20,857 bases of DNA from an uncultured Actinomycetes bacterium. Its GTDB lineage: Bacteria; Actinomycetota; Acidimicrobiia; Acidimicrobiales; RAAP-2. Numbering within the stretch: the stretch's first letter is position 1; each line of letters opens with the position of its first letter. The position numbers and the translations under genes were made by a program. Positions 13,333-20,857 of the stretch are shown here, piece by piece. A model generated the notes under the pieces. It made no database searches, was not told the DNA's origin, and worked only from the letters and a program-made list of their open reading frames with translations. The stretch is from positions 1-20,857 of the forward strand of contig CAITOG010000082.1 in NCBI GenBank assembly GCA_903893955.1, read 5' to 3'.

Positions 13333-16300
13333 TCAGAGCGATCCGAACGCTCGGTCAAGCAGATCCGCCTGCTCGGTGCGGTGCACGAGGCCGCTTCCGG
13401 TGGCGGGACTGGCAGACTCCGCACGTGAGATATGGCTGAGGCGCAGGCGGTCGCGCATATCTCGATGGAATTGGTGGTGGGCAAAGGGCCACGCTCCCAT
13501 GTTCTCGGGCTCCTCTTGGAGCCAGACCAGCTCAGTGGCAGTGTCGTAGCGAGCGACAATCTCCTCGATCTGTTGTTCGGGCCACGGGTAGAGCTGCTCG
13601 ACTCGCACAATTGCGGTGGCAACACCAGCGGCATCACCAGCCTCTCGAAGCGCCGCCCGATGCGCCTCTGCCTCGTGGGCGACCTTGCCCGACGCCATGA
13701 TGATGCGCGAGATCCCCTGCGGATCGCAGGTGTCGTCGATGACGCGCTGGAAGGAACCTGCGGTCAGCTCGGTGATGCTCGATCGAGTCGCTTCCGCCCT
13801 CAGCATCGACTTCGGCGTCATGACAATCAAGGGGGTCTGGCGGCTGCGAGCGACCTGCGAGCGCAAGAGGTGGAAGTACTGCGCCGCAGTCGACGGCACC
13901 ACGACCCGCATGTTGTTGCGAGCGCACAGCGTCAGAAATCGCTCGACGCGAGCGCTCGAGTGCTCAGGCCCCTGGCCTTCATAGCCATGGGGCAGCAACA
14001 TCACCAGGCCAGCGTGCTGGCCCCACTTGTCCTCTGCTGCGACCAGGAAGTTGTCGATGATGATCTCGGCGCCGTTGACGAAATCGCCGAACTGCGCCTC
14101 CCACATCGTGAGGTTCTTCGGCGCCTCGACGGAGTAGCCGTACTCGAAGCCCAGAACCGCGTACTCGCTGAGCAGGGAGTCACGGATGGTGAACGGGGCT
14201 GCGCCAGCACCCAGGTGCGCCAGCGGAATCCACTCCTCGCCATCCTCGTAGTCGACCAACACCGCGTGACGATGAGAGAACGTCCCGCGCCGAGAGTCCT
14301 GGCCGGTGAGTCGCACCCCTGTGCCTTCGAGGAGTAACGAACCGATTGCGAGCGCCTCGCCGAGCGCCCAATCCACCTGGCCGGCTGCGAGCAACTCTGA
14401 TCGTTGAGCGAACTGGCGCAGCAACTTCGGATGCATGGTGAAGCCGTCTGGTGCGCTCAGGACCGCAGCGCCGATGGTGGCGATCTCGCTTGCCGGGATC
14501 CCAGTCTCTGCGGGATCCTCGTCAGAGGGGACCTCGAGCTGAAGGGGGGCATCGAGGACCGGGACTTCCTTCTCTCGCACCTCGTCGAGTGCCGCCTGGA
14601 GACGGGCGTTGAAATCGTCCAAGGCCTTCTCCGCCTCGTCGAGCGTGATGTCACCTCGACGAATGAGCGTCTCGGTGTAGAGCTTGCGGACCGAGCGCAT
14701 CGTGTCGATCTTGCGGTACATCAATGGCTGGGTATAGCTCGGGTCGTCGCCCTCGTTGTGCCCGTGTCGCCGATAGCAGACCATGTCGATGACGACGTCC
14801 TTGTGGAACCGCTCACGGAACGCAATGGCGAGCTGAGCGGCTCGGACGCAGGCTTCTGGATCGTCACCGTTGACGTGGAAGATCGGCGCCTGGACCATCT
14901 TGGCGACGTCGGTCGGGTAGAAGGACGATCGGGCAGCTTCGGGACTCGTCGTGAAACCCACCTGATTGTTGATCACGACATGAACGGCACCGCCGACGCG
15001 ATAGCCCGAGAGGCCCGAGAGGTTCAGCGTCTCGGACACGATGCCCTGACCAGCGAAGGCCGCGTCGCCATGGACCAGCACCGCGAGGACCGGGAAGTCG
15101 TCTTTGCGGCTGCGCAATGCCTCTGGAGTCCCATCGGTCGGCGGGGCCAGGCGATCCTGTTTGGCTCGCGCCATCCCTTCGACGACCGGGCTCACCGCTT
15201 CGAGGTGAGAGGGGTTCGATGCCATGGTGACCGGCACCGAGCGTCCCGACATGCCCACAAAATCACCGGAGGCGCCCTTGTGGTACTTCACATCGCCCGA
15301 ACCCTGGACGCTCTCTGGGTCGAGGTTCCCTTCGAACTCAGAGAAGATCTCCCAGTACGACTTGCCCACGATGTTGGCCAGCAGGTTCAAGCGACCACGA
15401 TGCGCAGTGCCGAGGACGACCTCACGCGTCGATGCCTCGGCCGCAGCATCGATGAGCGCATCGAGGATCACCACAGCTGACTCTCCACCCTCGAGTCCGA
15501 AACGCTTCTGTCCGACGTAACGAGTGTGAAGGAACCTCTCGAAGACCTCTGCGGCATTGAGCCGGCCAAGGATGTGGAGCTGCTCCTCGACACTGAGCGT
15601 CGTCGCTACGCCTTCGACGTGCTCTTGGATCCAGCGCTTCTGCTCAGGGTCCTGGATGTGCATGTACTCGATGCCGAGCGTCCGGCAGTAGGCATTGCGG
15701 AGCACGGTCAGGATCTCGTCGAGCGTGGCGGTCGGCGATGAGGTCAGCCCCTCCGAGAGGAATGTCCTCGGAAGGTCCCAGATCGACAACCCATAGGTGA
15801 GCGGATCAAGCTCAGAGTGGACCTTCGGCGGCTCCGCATCGAGCGGATCGAGGTGCGCGTCGAGGTGGCCCCGGACCCGATACATGTTGATGAGCGAGTG
15901 CACCTGGAGCTGCTTTTCGACCTGCTCGAAGCCGCCGCCCTCGCTCTCGGTGGCATTGTGATCCTTCGACCACCGTGCCGGCTCGTAGGGGATGCCGAGT
16001 GAGCTGAAGACCTCGTCGTAGAACCCATGGCCACCGGTCAGACGCTCAGCGACCTCCTTCAAGAAGAGGCCAGACTCCGCGCCCTGGATGATCCGATGGT
16101 CATAGGTCGACGTGATCGTGAGGACCTTGCCGAGACCGATCTCAGCGAGCACCCTCGGATCGGCGGCCTCGAACCCTGCGGGGTACGCAAGCGAGCCCAC
16201 GCCGATGATCGCCCCCTGGCCAGGCATGAGCCGAGGCACCGACTGAACCGTCCCGATCGTGCCCGGATTTGTCAGCGAGACAGTTGTTCCGGCGAAATCA

Positions 16301-16998
16301 TCCGGGGCGATGGTGCCGCCGTGCACCTTGCGGACGAGGTCTTCGTACGCACGCAGGAAGCTCGCGAAGTCGAGGGTGTCGGCATCCTTGATGCACGGCA
16401 CCATGAGCGTCCTCGTGCCGTCTGGTCGCGCGACATCAACAGCGAGGCCAAGCCCGACGTGCTCATGACGGACGATGCCGGGAGTTCCCTTCTCGTCGAT
16501 CGACGACACGAACGCAGCGTTAAGCGCCGGAACCGCCTCGAGGGAACGGACCACGGCGAAGCCGATGAGGTGGGTGAAGCTCACCTTGGTCCCGGTCGTC
16601 CGGACAAGCTGCTCGTTGAGCGCTGCCCGGTTCACCTCGAGCAATCGTGCTGGCACGGTCCGCACAGAGGTCGCGGTCGGCACGCCGAGGCTCTCCTCCA
16701 TGTTCGCCACGATGCGGCCCGCCGCCCCACGCAGCGCCGTTGCACCTTCTGCCGCACTGCCGTGGTCTGCCCCAGGCGACGAAGACGCGGTCGCCGATGA
16801 TGGCGTCGGTGTCGGCGTGGCCTGCGGCTTGTAGTCAGCGAAGAACTCTCTCCAGCTCTCCGCAACAGAGGTCGGGTCGGCAAGGAACCGCTGGTACATG
16901 TCATCGACCAACCAAGTGTTGGCCCCGAACGAGCCTCGACTCGACGGTGTCGGCGCTGCACCCCCCGGTGAGTGTCGGTTCGAAGGATCCTGTGCCAT
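13333..16998 (-). CDS. kgd: Multifunctional 2-oxoglutarate dehydrogenase E2/E1 (Kgd)
   Basis: A 1221-aa fused enzyme of the actinobacterial Kgd type, which decarboxylates 2-oxoglutarate and passes the succinyl group on in the TCA cycle. Order: N-terminal segment FGANTWLVDDMYQRFLADP at 24-42, a Thr/Pro/Ala linker (57-85), an E2 acyltransferase domain (about 90-325) ending in TSTYDHRIIQGAESG (His301), a linker, then the E1 domain from about 365 to the end. E1 shows MYRVRGHLDAHLDPLD at 372-387, TAHRGRLNLL at 531-540, GDVKYHKG at 568-575, HGDAAFAGQG at 643-652 with NNQ at 677-679 (ThDP and Mg site), and a full C-terminal half. There is no lipoyl domain, as in mycobacterial Kgd, so lipoylated E2 must be supplied elsewhere. 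The length matches the mycobacterial enzyme (about 1230 aa). It leads a minus-strand operon and has its own leaderless-type promoter. Confidence 0.95.
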   Translation of the reverse strand: MAQDPSNRHSPGGAAPTPSSRGSFGANTWLVDDMYQRFLADPTSVAESWREFFADYKPQATPTPTPSSATASSSPGADHGSAAEGATALRGAAGRIVANMEESLGVPTATSVRTVPARLLEVNRAALNEQLVRTTGTKVSFTHLIGFAVVRSLEAVPALNAAFVSSIDEKGTPGIVRHEHVGLGLAVDVARPDGTRTLMVPCIKDADTLDFASFLRAYEDLVRKVHGGTIAPDDFAGTTVSLTNPGTIGTVQSVPRLMPGQGAIIGVGSLAYPAGFEAADPRVLAEIGLGKVLTITSTYDHRIIQGAESGLFLKEVAERLTGGHGFYDEVFSSLGIPYEPARWSKDHNATESEGGGFEQVEKQLQVHSLINMYRVRGHLDAHLDPLDAEPPKVHSELDPLTYGLSIWDLPRTFLSEGLTSSPTATLDEILTVLRNAYCRTLGIEYMHIQDPEQKRWIQEHVEGVATTLSVEEQLHILGRLNAAEVFERFLHTRYVGQKRFGLEGGESAVVILDALIDAAAEASTREVVLGTAHRGRLNLLANIVGKSYWEIFSEFEGNLDPESVQGSGDVKYHKGASGDFVGMSGRSVPVTMASNPSHLEAVSPVVEGMARAKQDRLAPPTDGTPEALRSRKDDFPVLAVLVHGDAAFAGQGIVSETLNLSGLSGYRVGGAVHVVINNQVGFTTSPEAARSSFYPTDVAKMVQAPIFHVNGDDPEACVRAAQLAIAFRERFHKDVVIDMVCYRRHGHNEGDDPSYTQPLMYRKIDTMRSVRKLYTETLIRRGDITLDEAEKALDDFNARLQAALDEVREKEVPVLDAPLQLEVPSDEDPAETGIPASEIATIGAAVLSAPDGFTMHPKLLRQFAQRSELLAAGQVDWALGEALAIGSLLLEGTGVRLTGQDSRRGTFSHRHAVLVDYEDGEEWIPLAHLGAGAAPFTIRDSLLSEYAVLGFEYGYSVEAPKNLTMWEAQFGDFVNGAEIIIDNFLVAAEDKWGQHAGLVMLLPHGYEGQGPEHSSARVERFLTLCARNNMRVVVPSTAAQYFHLLRSQVARSRQTPLIVMTPKSMLRAEATRSSITELTAGSFQRVIDDTCDPQGISRIIMASGKVAHEAEAHRAALREAGDAAGVATAIVRVEQLYPWPEQQIEEIVARYDTATELVWLQEEPENMGAWPFAHHQFHRDMRDRLRLSHISRAESASPATGSGLVHRTEQADLLDRAFGSL

Positions 16999-17004
16999 GG
17001 GTCC

Positions 17005-17010
17005 ACCCTA
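17005..17010 (-). promoter_or_regulatory. -10 box of a probable leaderless promoter for kgd
   Basis: On the minus strand TAGGGT is followed by GGACCC and then ATG 16998. The 6-nt spacing puts the expected first base at the start codon. There is no purine-rich ribosome site. It faces away from the divergent promoter at 17053-17058. Confidence 0.55.
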
Positions 17011-17052
17011 ACGCCGGCCAAACGACCGAGATCCGCCCTTCGAGCACCCCGG

Positions 17053-17058
17053 TAGGTT
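17053..17058 (+). promoter_or_regulatory. -10 box of a probable leaderless promoter for the divergent hydrolase operon
   Basis: TAGGTT is followed by GGAAAG and GTG 17065: the same 6-nt spacing as the kgd and helicase promoters. The GGAAAG could act as a weak ribosome site but abuts the start codon. The 66-bp gap (16999-17064) therefore carries back-to-back promoters. Confidence 0.5.
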
Positions 17059-17064
17059 GGAAAG

Positions 17065-17874
17065 GTGACCGTCAACCTCCCTCACGCCAATGGCCTCGAA
17101 CCAGCACCGCCGAGCCACCCCTCCGGGCTCGCTCGCATGGTACGACCTGGTGTGCCAGGCGCCGGCACCGTTGTGTGCGTCCACGGCTCCCTTGATCGAT
17201 CCGGCAGCTTCGCCCGCCTCGCACGGCGGATCGACGGACCGAGCATCATTGCCTATGACCGCCGGGCGTACCAGGGTTCTCGGTCGCTGCCGGCCCGTCC
17301 AGAGCTCGACGTTCATGTCGATGATCTCCTCGAGATAGTGGCCGGCGTCGCCGGCGATGGCCCAGTGAAAGTGGTCGGCCACAGCTTCGGCGGCGTCGTT
17401 GCACTCGCAGCCGCACTCCGAGCACCAGACGGGATCGATTTCCTCGTGCTCTACGAGCCACCGATGCCGTGGTTGTCCGATGAGCCGAACCCATTCCGAG
17501 GGACACCACCCACCGGCCCACCGGCCGCCGAGGTGGAGGCATTCTTCCGTCGCATGGTCTCTGATGAGGCATGGGATCGCCTCAGCGAGCATGACCGCGC
17601 CGAGCGGATCGCTGACGGCGAGGCGCTCGTCGCCGACCTGACCATCATCCGGATGGCGACGCCCTTCTCGTTCGATCAACTCCGAGGGCTTGCGGTGCCG
17701 CTGACGATCGGCATCGGTTCGAAGTCACTCTCGTCACCGTCCGTGAAGGTCGCGCGCGAGGTCGTCGACCTCGTGCCCTCAGGCAGAATCGACATCATCG
17801 AGGGAGCCGGTCACGGAGCGCATCTCTCTCACCCGGGACGTCTGGCCGAGCTGGTGCCGAACCGGACGGCCTGA
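17065..17874 (+). CDS. Alpha/beta hydrolase of unknown substrate
   Basis: A 269-aa cytoplasmic alpha/beta-hydrolase. It has VVCVHGSLDRSGSF at 36-49 (oxyanion strand), YDRRAYQGS at 64-72, the nucleophile elbow VVGHSFGG at 103-110 (Ser107), VLYEPPMP at 128-135 and the C-terminal GAGHGAHLSHP at 247-257 (His250). The usual Asp after strand 7 is not visible: that stretch reads GIGSKSLSSP. Glu131 after strand 6 could take its role, as in some dehalogenase-like relatives. It starts at GTG 17065 with a leaderless-type -10 box. The stop is 15 bp before the ribosome-binding region of the TIGR01777 gene, so the two form an operon. Function cannot be read from context. Confidence 0.85.
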   Translation: MTVNLPHANGLEPAPPSHPSGLARMVRPGVPGAGTVVCVHGSLDRSGSFARLARRIDGPSIIAYDRRAYQGSRSLPARPELDVHVDDLLEIVAGVAGDGPVKVVGHSFGGVVALAAALRAPDGIDFLVLYEPPMPWLSDEPNPFRGTPPTGPPAAEVEAFFRRMVSDEAWDRLSEHDRAERIADGEALVADLTIIRMATPFSFDQLRGLAVPLTIGIGSKSLSSPSVKVAREVVDLVPSGRIDIIEGAGHGAHLSHPGRLAELVPNRTA

Positions 17875-17882
17875 CCACACAC

Positions 17883-17888
17883 AAGGAG
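17883..17888 (+). promoter_or_regulatory. Ribosome-binding site favouring ATG 17896
   Basis: AAGGAG is 7 nt from ATG 17896 but only 1 nt from the in-frame ATG 17890, so the downstream ATG is the likely start. It also gives the usual N-terminus with the glycine-rich loop at residue 7. Confidence 0.65.
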
Positions 17889-17895
17889 CATGACC

Positions 17896-18804
17896 ATGCA
17901 ATATCTCATCACTGGAGCGAGTGGGCTGATCGGTACCGCGCTCGTGACCGCGCTTGAGAGTGACGGCAATGAGGTCCGCACTCTCGTCCGCCCAGGGAGC
18001 GCTGCGCGCGAGGGTTCGATCAGCTGGGATCCAGCGACCGGCCAGATCGACGAACGTGCGCTCGAATCAGCTGGCCAGTTCGACACAGTGGTCCATCTCG
18101 CAGGTGCTGGCATCGCCGACCGGCGCTGGTCAAAGGCTCGCAAACGTGAGCTGGTCGAGAGTCGGATCAAGTCGACGCAGCTGCTTGTCAGTGCAATCGC
18201 AGATGGCTCGCTGCACACCAAGTCGCTGATCAGCGGCTCCGCGATCGGCGTCTACGGCGACCGCGGAGGCCAGCTCCTCGTCGAGGGATCAACGAAGGGT
18301 GCAGGCTTCCTCGCCGACCTGTGCGAAGACTGGGAGCAGGCAGCGCAGGGAGCAGCTGCCCACGGCGTCAGGACAGTCTTGGCCCGAACTGGCATTGTGC
18401 TGAGCACCAAGGGTGGCGCACTGGCGAAGCAGCTCCCCCTCTTCCGAACTGGTGTGGGCGGTCGGCTTGGCCGCGGCACCCAGTGGGTCAGTTGGATCTC
18501 GATCGACGACGAGGTGGCAGCGCTCAGAGCATTGGCGATCGATGAGCGCGCGCAAGGGGCATTCAACCTGACCGCACCACATCCGGTGACCAACACGCAG
18601 TTCACGAAGGCGCTCGGCGCGGTGCTCAAGCGACCTGCAGTCCTGCCGGTGCCACCAGCTGCTCTCAAGATGGCGCTCGGAGCCGAGCTGGTCGATGAGG
18701 CACTTCTCGCGTCCCAGCGTGTCCTGCCAGAGAAGCTCGAGTCGCTCGGATTCACGTTCGAACACCCCGAGCTTGAGGAAACCCTCGCCTCGCTCCTCTC
18801 CTGA
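17896..18804 (+). CDS. TIGR01777-family NAD(P)-binding protein (YfcH-like SDR epimerase)
   Basis: A 302-aa extended short-chain dehydrogenase homologue. The Rossmann loop TGASGLIG is at 6-13 and VVHLAGAGIADRRWS at 65-79 is the family hallmark. ISGSAIGVYGDRG at 112-124 holds the S...YG catalytic-type region but lacks the classic YxxxK. Then come RTGIVLSTKGGALAK, SWISIDDEVAAL, and the DUF1731-type C-terminus with VLPVPPAALKMALGAELVDEALLASQRVLPEKL. Length is typical. The biochemical role of this widespread family is not established beyond nucleotide binding. It is downstream of the alpha/beta hydrolase gene with a short gap, which is probably a joint transcript. Confidence 0.9.
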   Translation: MQYLITGASGLIGTALVTALESDGNEVRTLVRPGSAAREGSISWDPATGQIDERALESAGQFDTVVHLAGAGIADRRWSKARKRELVESRIKSTQLLVSAIADGSLHTKSLISGSAIGVYGDRGGQLLVEGSTKGAGFLADLCEDWEQAAQGAAAHGVRTVLARTGIVLSTKGGALAKQLPLFRTGVGGRLGRGTQWVSWISIDDEVAALRALAIDERAQGAFNLTAPHPVTNTQFTKALGAVLKRPAVLPVPPAALKMALGAELVDEALLASQRVLPEKLESLGFTFEHPELEETLASLLS

Positions 18805-18846
18805 GGAAATCCTGAGAATCCAGCGAGATTCCCCCACCAGACGACG

Positions 18847-18868
18847 CTGCCGACGAGGCATCCGGCAG
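18847..18868. promoter_or_regulatory. Inverted repeat CTGCCG-N10-CGGCAG upstream of the substrate-binding protein gene
   Basis: A perfect 6-bp inverted repeat with a 10-bp spacer in the 145-bp gap 18805-18949. It lies 10 bp before a possible -10 box (TAGTCT, 18878-18883), so it covers the -35 region and could be an operator. It is not followed by a T run, so a terminator for the upstream gene is less likely. Half-site centres are 16 bp apart. Chance occurrence in GC-rich DNA is quite possible. Confidence 0.3.
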
Positions 18869-18919
18869 GCACGTGGCTAGTCTCTCCTTATCTCATCCTT
18901 ATGGAAGAGATCGCGATCA

Positions 18920-18941
18920 GCGGGCGGACCCGCGGAAGGAG
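18920..18941 (+). promoter_or_regulatory. Leader hairpin next to a strong ribosome-binding site
   Basis: GCGGG-CGGA-CCCGC (18920-18933) forms a 5-bp GC stem with a 4-nt loop. It ends 2 nt before AAGGAG (18936-18941), which is 8 nt from ATG 18950. The ribosome site decides the start. The hairpin may stabilise the 5' end of the message or modulate access to the site. Confidence 0.4.
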
Positions 18942-18949
18942 CAGATCAC

Positions 18950-20836
18950 ATGAAGGGATCCATCCGACGCCTGTTGGTGTCCGGCGTCACCGTCGGGGCA
19001 CTTGCAGCAGGCACACTGGCCGTCCTGCCGGCAGCCACTGCAGGTGCAGCGAGCAGCTCTGCAGTCGCCACGTGGGCCGAGGCCCCGCAGACGCCGCCGA
19101 ACTACATCTTCCCCTTCATGGGCCTCCAGTACTTCAGCGTGTCGAACATCAACAACTTCCAGTTCCTGATGTACCGCCCGCTCTACTGGTTCGGGAACGG
19201 TTCGACACCGAACCTCAACCCCTCGTTGTCGCTGGCCAACAACCCGACATACTCCAACGGCAGCAAGACCGTGACCATCAACCTCAAGAACTACAAGTGG
19301 TCGAACGGCGAGAAGCTGACGTCGCAGAACGTCATGTTCTGGATGAACATGCTCCACGCCCAGAAGGACAACTGGGCCGACTACTCACAGGGCATCGGGA
19401 TCCCCGATGACCTCAAGAGCATCACGGTCAACTCCCCCACCAAGTTGACTTTCCAGCTGTCCGCCCCGGTGAACGCGAACTGGTTCACCTACAACGAGCT
19501 GTCACAGATCACCCCGATGCCGAACGCCTGGGACAAGACGAGTGATGCAGGCGCCGCAGGTTCCGGAGGGTGCTCGGCTGCCGCCTACGGCATGGCGAAC
19601 ACGCAGTGCACCGCTGTCTACACCTACCTCTCGAAGGCCTCAGGTTTCGACCCGGCCAACCCGAAGGGCGCGAACAACTCGTTGACCACCTACGCCACGA
19701 ACCCCCTCTGGCAGGTCGTCGACGGGCCGTTCCACCTGACCAAGTTCGATGCGTCGGGCAACGTGACGATGGCACCGAACAAGTCCTACTCAGGACCGAT
19801 CAAGCCGACCGTCAGCCAGTTCGTGGAGGTCCCCTTCACGTCCGATTCCTCGGAGTTCAACGCGCTCGTTGGGAACAAGCTCAGCGTGGGCTACCTCCCG
19901 TCAGCAAACGTGACCACCGGAACGACCAACGCCTACAAGGCGGGGCCCAACAACTCACGCCTGTCAGGCAACTACAACCTGGCGCCTCTCTACACCTGGT
20001 CGATCAACTACTTCCCGTACAACTTCCAGTCGACCGGCAACGGTGGCACAGCGGGCAAGATCTTCAGCCAGCTCTACTTCCGCCAGGCGTTCCAGACGCT
20101 CGTCGACCAGCCGCTGTACATCCAGAAGATCGACAAGGGCTACGGCATCCCGACCTACGGTCCAGTGCCCGTGTACCCGTCGAACTCGTACGCCTCGAGC
20201 ACCGAGAAGTCGAACCCGTACCCGTACAACACTGGTAGGGCCAAGAGCCTTCTGTCGAGCCACGGTTGGAAGGTTGTCCCGGGGGGCTCGAGCTATTGCG
20301 AGAACCCTGGAACGTCCAAGAATCAGTGTGGCAAGGGCATCCCGAAGGGCACCAAGCTCTCGTTCAACCTTGAGTACGCAACCGGCGGGACAGCCTTGGC
20401 GCAGCAGATGAACGCTGAGAAGTCCTCGTGGGCCCAGGCAGGCATCAACGTGACACTCTCGGGTGCCACGTTCAACACCGTCCTCGGTAACGCCGTGCCG
20501 TGCACCGCCGGCCAGTCCTGCAACTGGGAGCTCGAGAACTGGGGCGGCGGCTGGGTGTTCGCACCTGACTACTACCCGACTGGTGAGGCGATCTTCCAGA
20601 CCGGCGCAGGCTCGAACTCGGGGAGCTACTCGGACGTGAAGAACGACGCCAATATCGTCGCCACGACGCAGAAGAGCGTTCCTCTGACGACCTACGAGAA
20701 CTACCTCGCCCAGCAGCTGCCGGTTGTGTACCAGCCGAACCCAGCTACGTCGCTGACCGAGATCAAGAAGAACGTCAAGGGCGTCACACCGCAGAGCCCG
20801 CTGTACTCCATCAACCCGGAGAACTGGCGTTTCTAG
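18950..20836 (+). CDS. Secreted ABC transporter substrate-binding protein, family 5 (peptide/solute type)
   Basis: A 628-aa extracellular solute-binding protein of the OppA/DppA class. A signal peptide is clear: MKGSIRR, a hydrophobic core at 8-28, and an AxA cleavage region around residues 30-35. No cysteine lies near the cleavage site, so it is not a standard lipoprotein. The family-5 N-terminal pattern is visible: NINNFQFLMYRPLYW at 66-80, LNPSLSLANNPTY at 89-101, and VTINLKNYKWSNGEKLTSQNVMFWM at 108-132 (the usual W-x-D/N-G-x-x-x-T-A/S-x-D/N-V core). Later segments LYFRQAFQTLVDQPLYIQKI (375-394) and GYGIPTYGPVP (398-408) are typical. Six cysteines occur in three close pairs (208/220, 450/460, 518/524). 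It is rich in Asn, Ser, Gly and Tyr. A strong ribosome site precedes it. Permease and ATPase genes, if linked, lie beyond the window. The ligand is unknown. Confidence 0.9.
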   Translation: MKGSIRRLLVSGVTVGALAAGTLAVLPAATAGAASSSAVATWAEAPQTPPNYIFPFMGLQYFSVSNINNFQFLMYRPLYWFGNGSTPNLNPSLSLANNPTYSNGSKTVTINLKNYKWSNGEKLTSQNVMFWMNMLHAQKDNWADYSQGIGIPDDLKSITVNSPTKLTFQLSAPVNANWFTYNELSQITPMPNAWDKTSDAGAAGSGGCSAAAYGMANTQCTAVYTYLSKASGFDPANPKGANNSLTTYATNPLWQVVDGPFHLTKFDASGNVTMAPNKSYSGPIKPTVSQFVEVPFTSDSSEFNALVGNKLSVGYLPSANVTTGTTNAYKAGPNNSRLSGNYNLAPLYTWSINYFPYNFQSTGNGGTAGKIFSQLYFRQAFQTLVDQPLYIQKIDKGYGIPTYGPVPVYPSNSYASSTEKSNPYPYNTGRAKSLLSSHGWKVVPGGSSYCENPGTSKNQCGKGIPKGTKLSFNLEYATGGTALAQQMNAEKSSWAQAGINVTLSGATFNTVLGNAVPCTAGQSCNWELENWGGGWVFAPDYYPTGEAIFQTGAGSNSGSYSDVKNDANIVATTQKSVPLTTYENYLAQQLPVVYQPNPATSLTEIKKNVKGVTPQSPLYSINPENWRF

Positions 20837-20843
20837 TCAGACA

Positions 20844-20857
20844 GGCGCCGGCTCGCC
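20844..20857 (+). terminator. Possible hairpin at the window edge after the substrate-binding protein gene
   Basis: GGCG-CCGGCT-CGCC could form a 4-bp GC stem 7 bp after the stop codon. The window ends at the last stem base, so neither a longer stem nor a T run can be checked. Confidence 0.2.

Noticed and set aside
14404..15480. Open frame of 358 codons antisense to kgd
   Set aside because: It lies wholly inside the well-supported E1 region of kgd; no domain and no separate ribosome site or promoter.
18816..18831. GAATC-N6-GATTC inverted repeat after the TIGR01777 gene as a terminator
   Set aside because: The 5-bp stem is AT-containing and weak, and is followed by C residues rather than T.
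18901..19410. Plus-strand frame beginning ATG 18901 upstream of the binding-protein gene
   Set aside because: It is in a different frame from the binding protein, lacks a ribosome site, and becomes Arg/Gln-rich shadow sequence where it overlaps the real signal-peptide gene.

Overview
The window (about 20.9 kb, high GC) looks like chromosomal DNA of a high-GC actinobacterium. An Acidimicrobiia-type lineage is my inference from gene content, not a computed placement. The main supports are a fused E2/E1 2-oxoglutarate dehydrogenase of the mycobacterial Kgd type, a SARP/BTAD regulator, a UvrD2-like helicase, and TAnnnT -10 boxes placed 6 nt before start codons, as in actinobacterial leaderless mRNAs. 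I see no tRNA, rRNA, CRISPR array, insertion sequence or phage gene. Coding density is very high and no stretch over 300 bp lacks a gene; the longest gaps are 134 bp (6032-6165) and 145 bp (18805-18949).

Layout. (1) 1-2659, plus: the 3' end of a secreted Thr/Ser-rich protein, overlapping by 4 bp a 778-aa membrane protein with an outside LysM domain and an inside SARP-type winged helix plus BTAD domain. (2) 6031-2590, minus: an alpha/beta hydrolase, a membrane-anchored MurF-like ligase and a D-Ala-D-Ala ligase, probably one operon, preceded by a possible 19-codon leader ORF whose stop overlaps the hydrolase start (TGATG). Its last gene overlaps the LysM-SARP gene tail to tail by 70 bp. (3) 6166-10731, plus: a compact UvrD-like helicase with almost no 2B domain, a GlcD/D-lactate-dehydrogenase-type flavoprotein and a thiamine-diphosphate enzyme, joined by 8-bp and 4-bp overlaps. 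(4) 16998-10741, minus: kgd, a Zc3h12a/NYN-type RNase fused to two IF2_N domains and a C-terminal S1-like domain, fabZ and exonuclease III, with gaps of 29, 4 and 3 bp. (5) 17065-18804, plus: an alpha/beta hydrolase and a TIGR01777-family SDR protein, divergent from kgd. (6) 18950-20836, plus: a secreted family-5 ABC substrate-binding protein.

How they fit together. The hydrolase-MurF-Ddl trio would make and attach a D-Ala-D-Ala-like dipeptide at the membrane. Beside it sits a regulator built to read peptidoglycan outside and act on DNA inside. The flavoprotein and ThDP enzyme could run a 2-hydroxyacid to 2-oxoacid to aldehyde (or carboligation) route. The kgd operon mixes TCA metabolism, a predicted ribosome- or RNA-linked nuclease, fatty-acid synthesis and DNA repair, so it looks more like a housekeeping transcription unit than one pathway.

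The best candidates for something not well described are the RNase-IF2_N-IF2_N-S1 fusion with its nearly identical 80-bp internal duplication, the transmembrane LysM-SARP protein, the membrane-anchored MurF variant with its linked Ddl, and the helicase lacking domain 2B.
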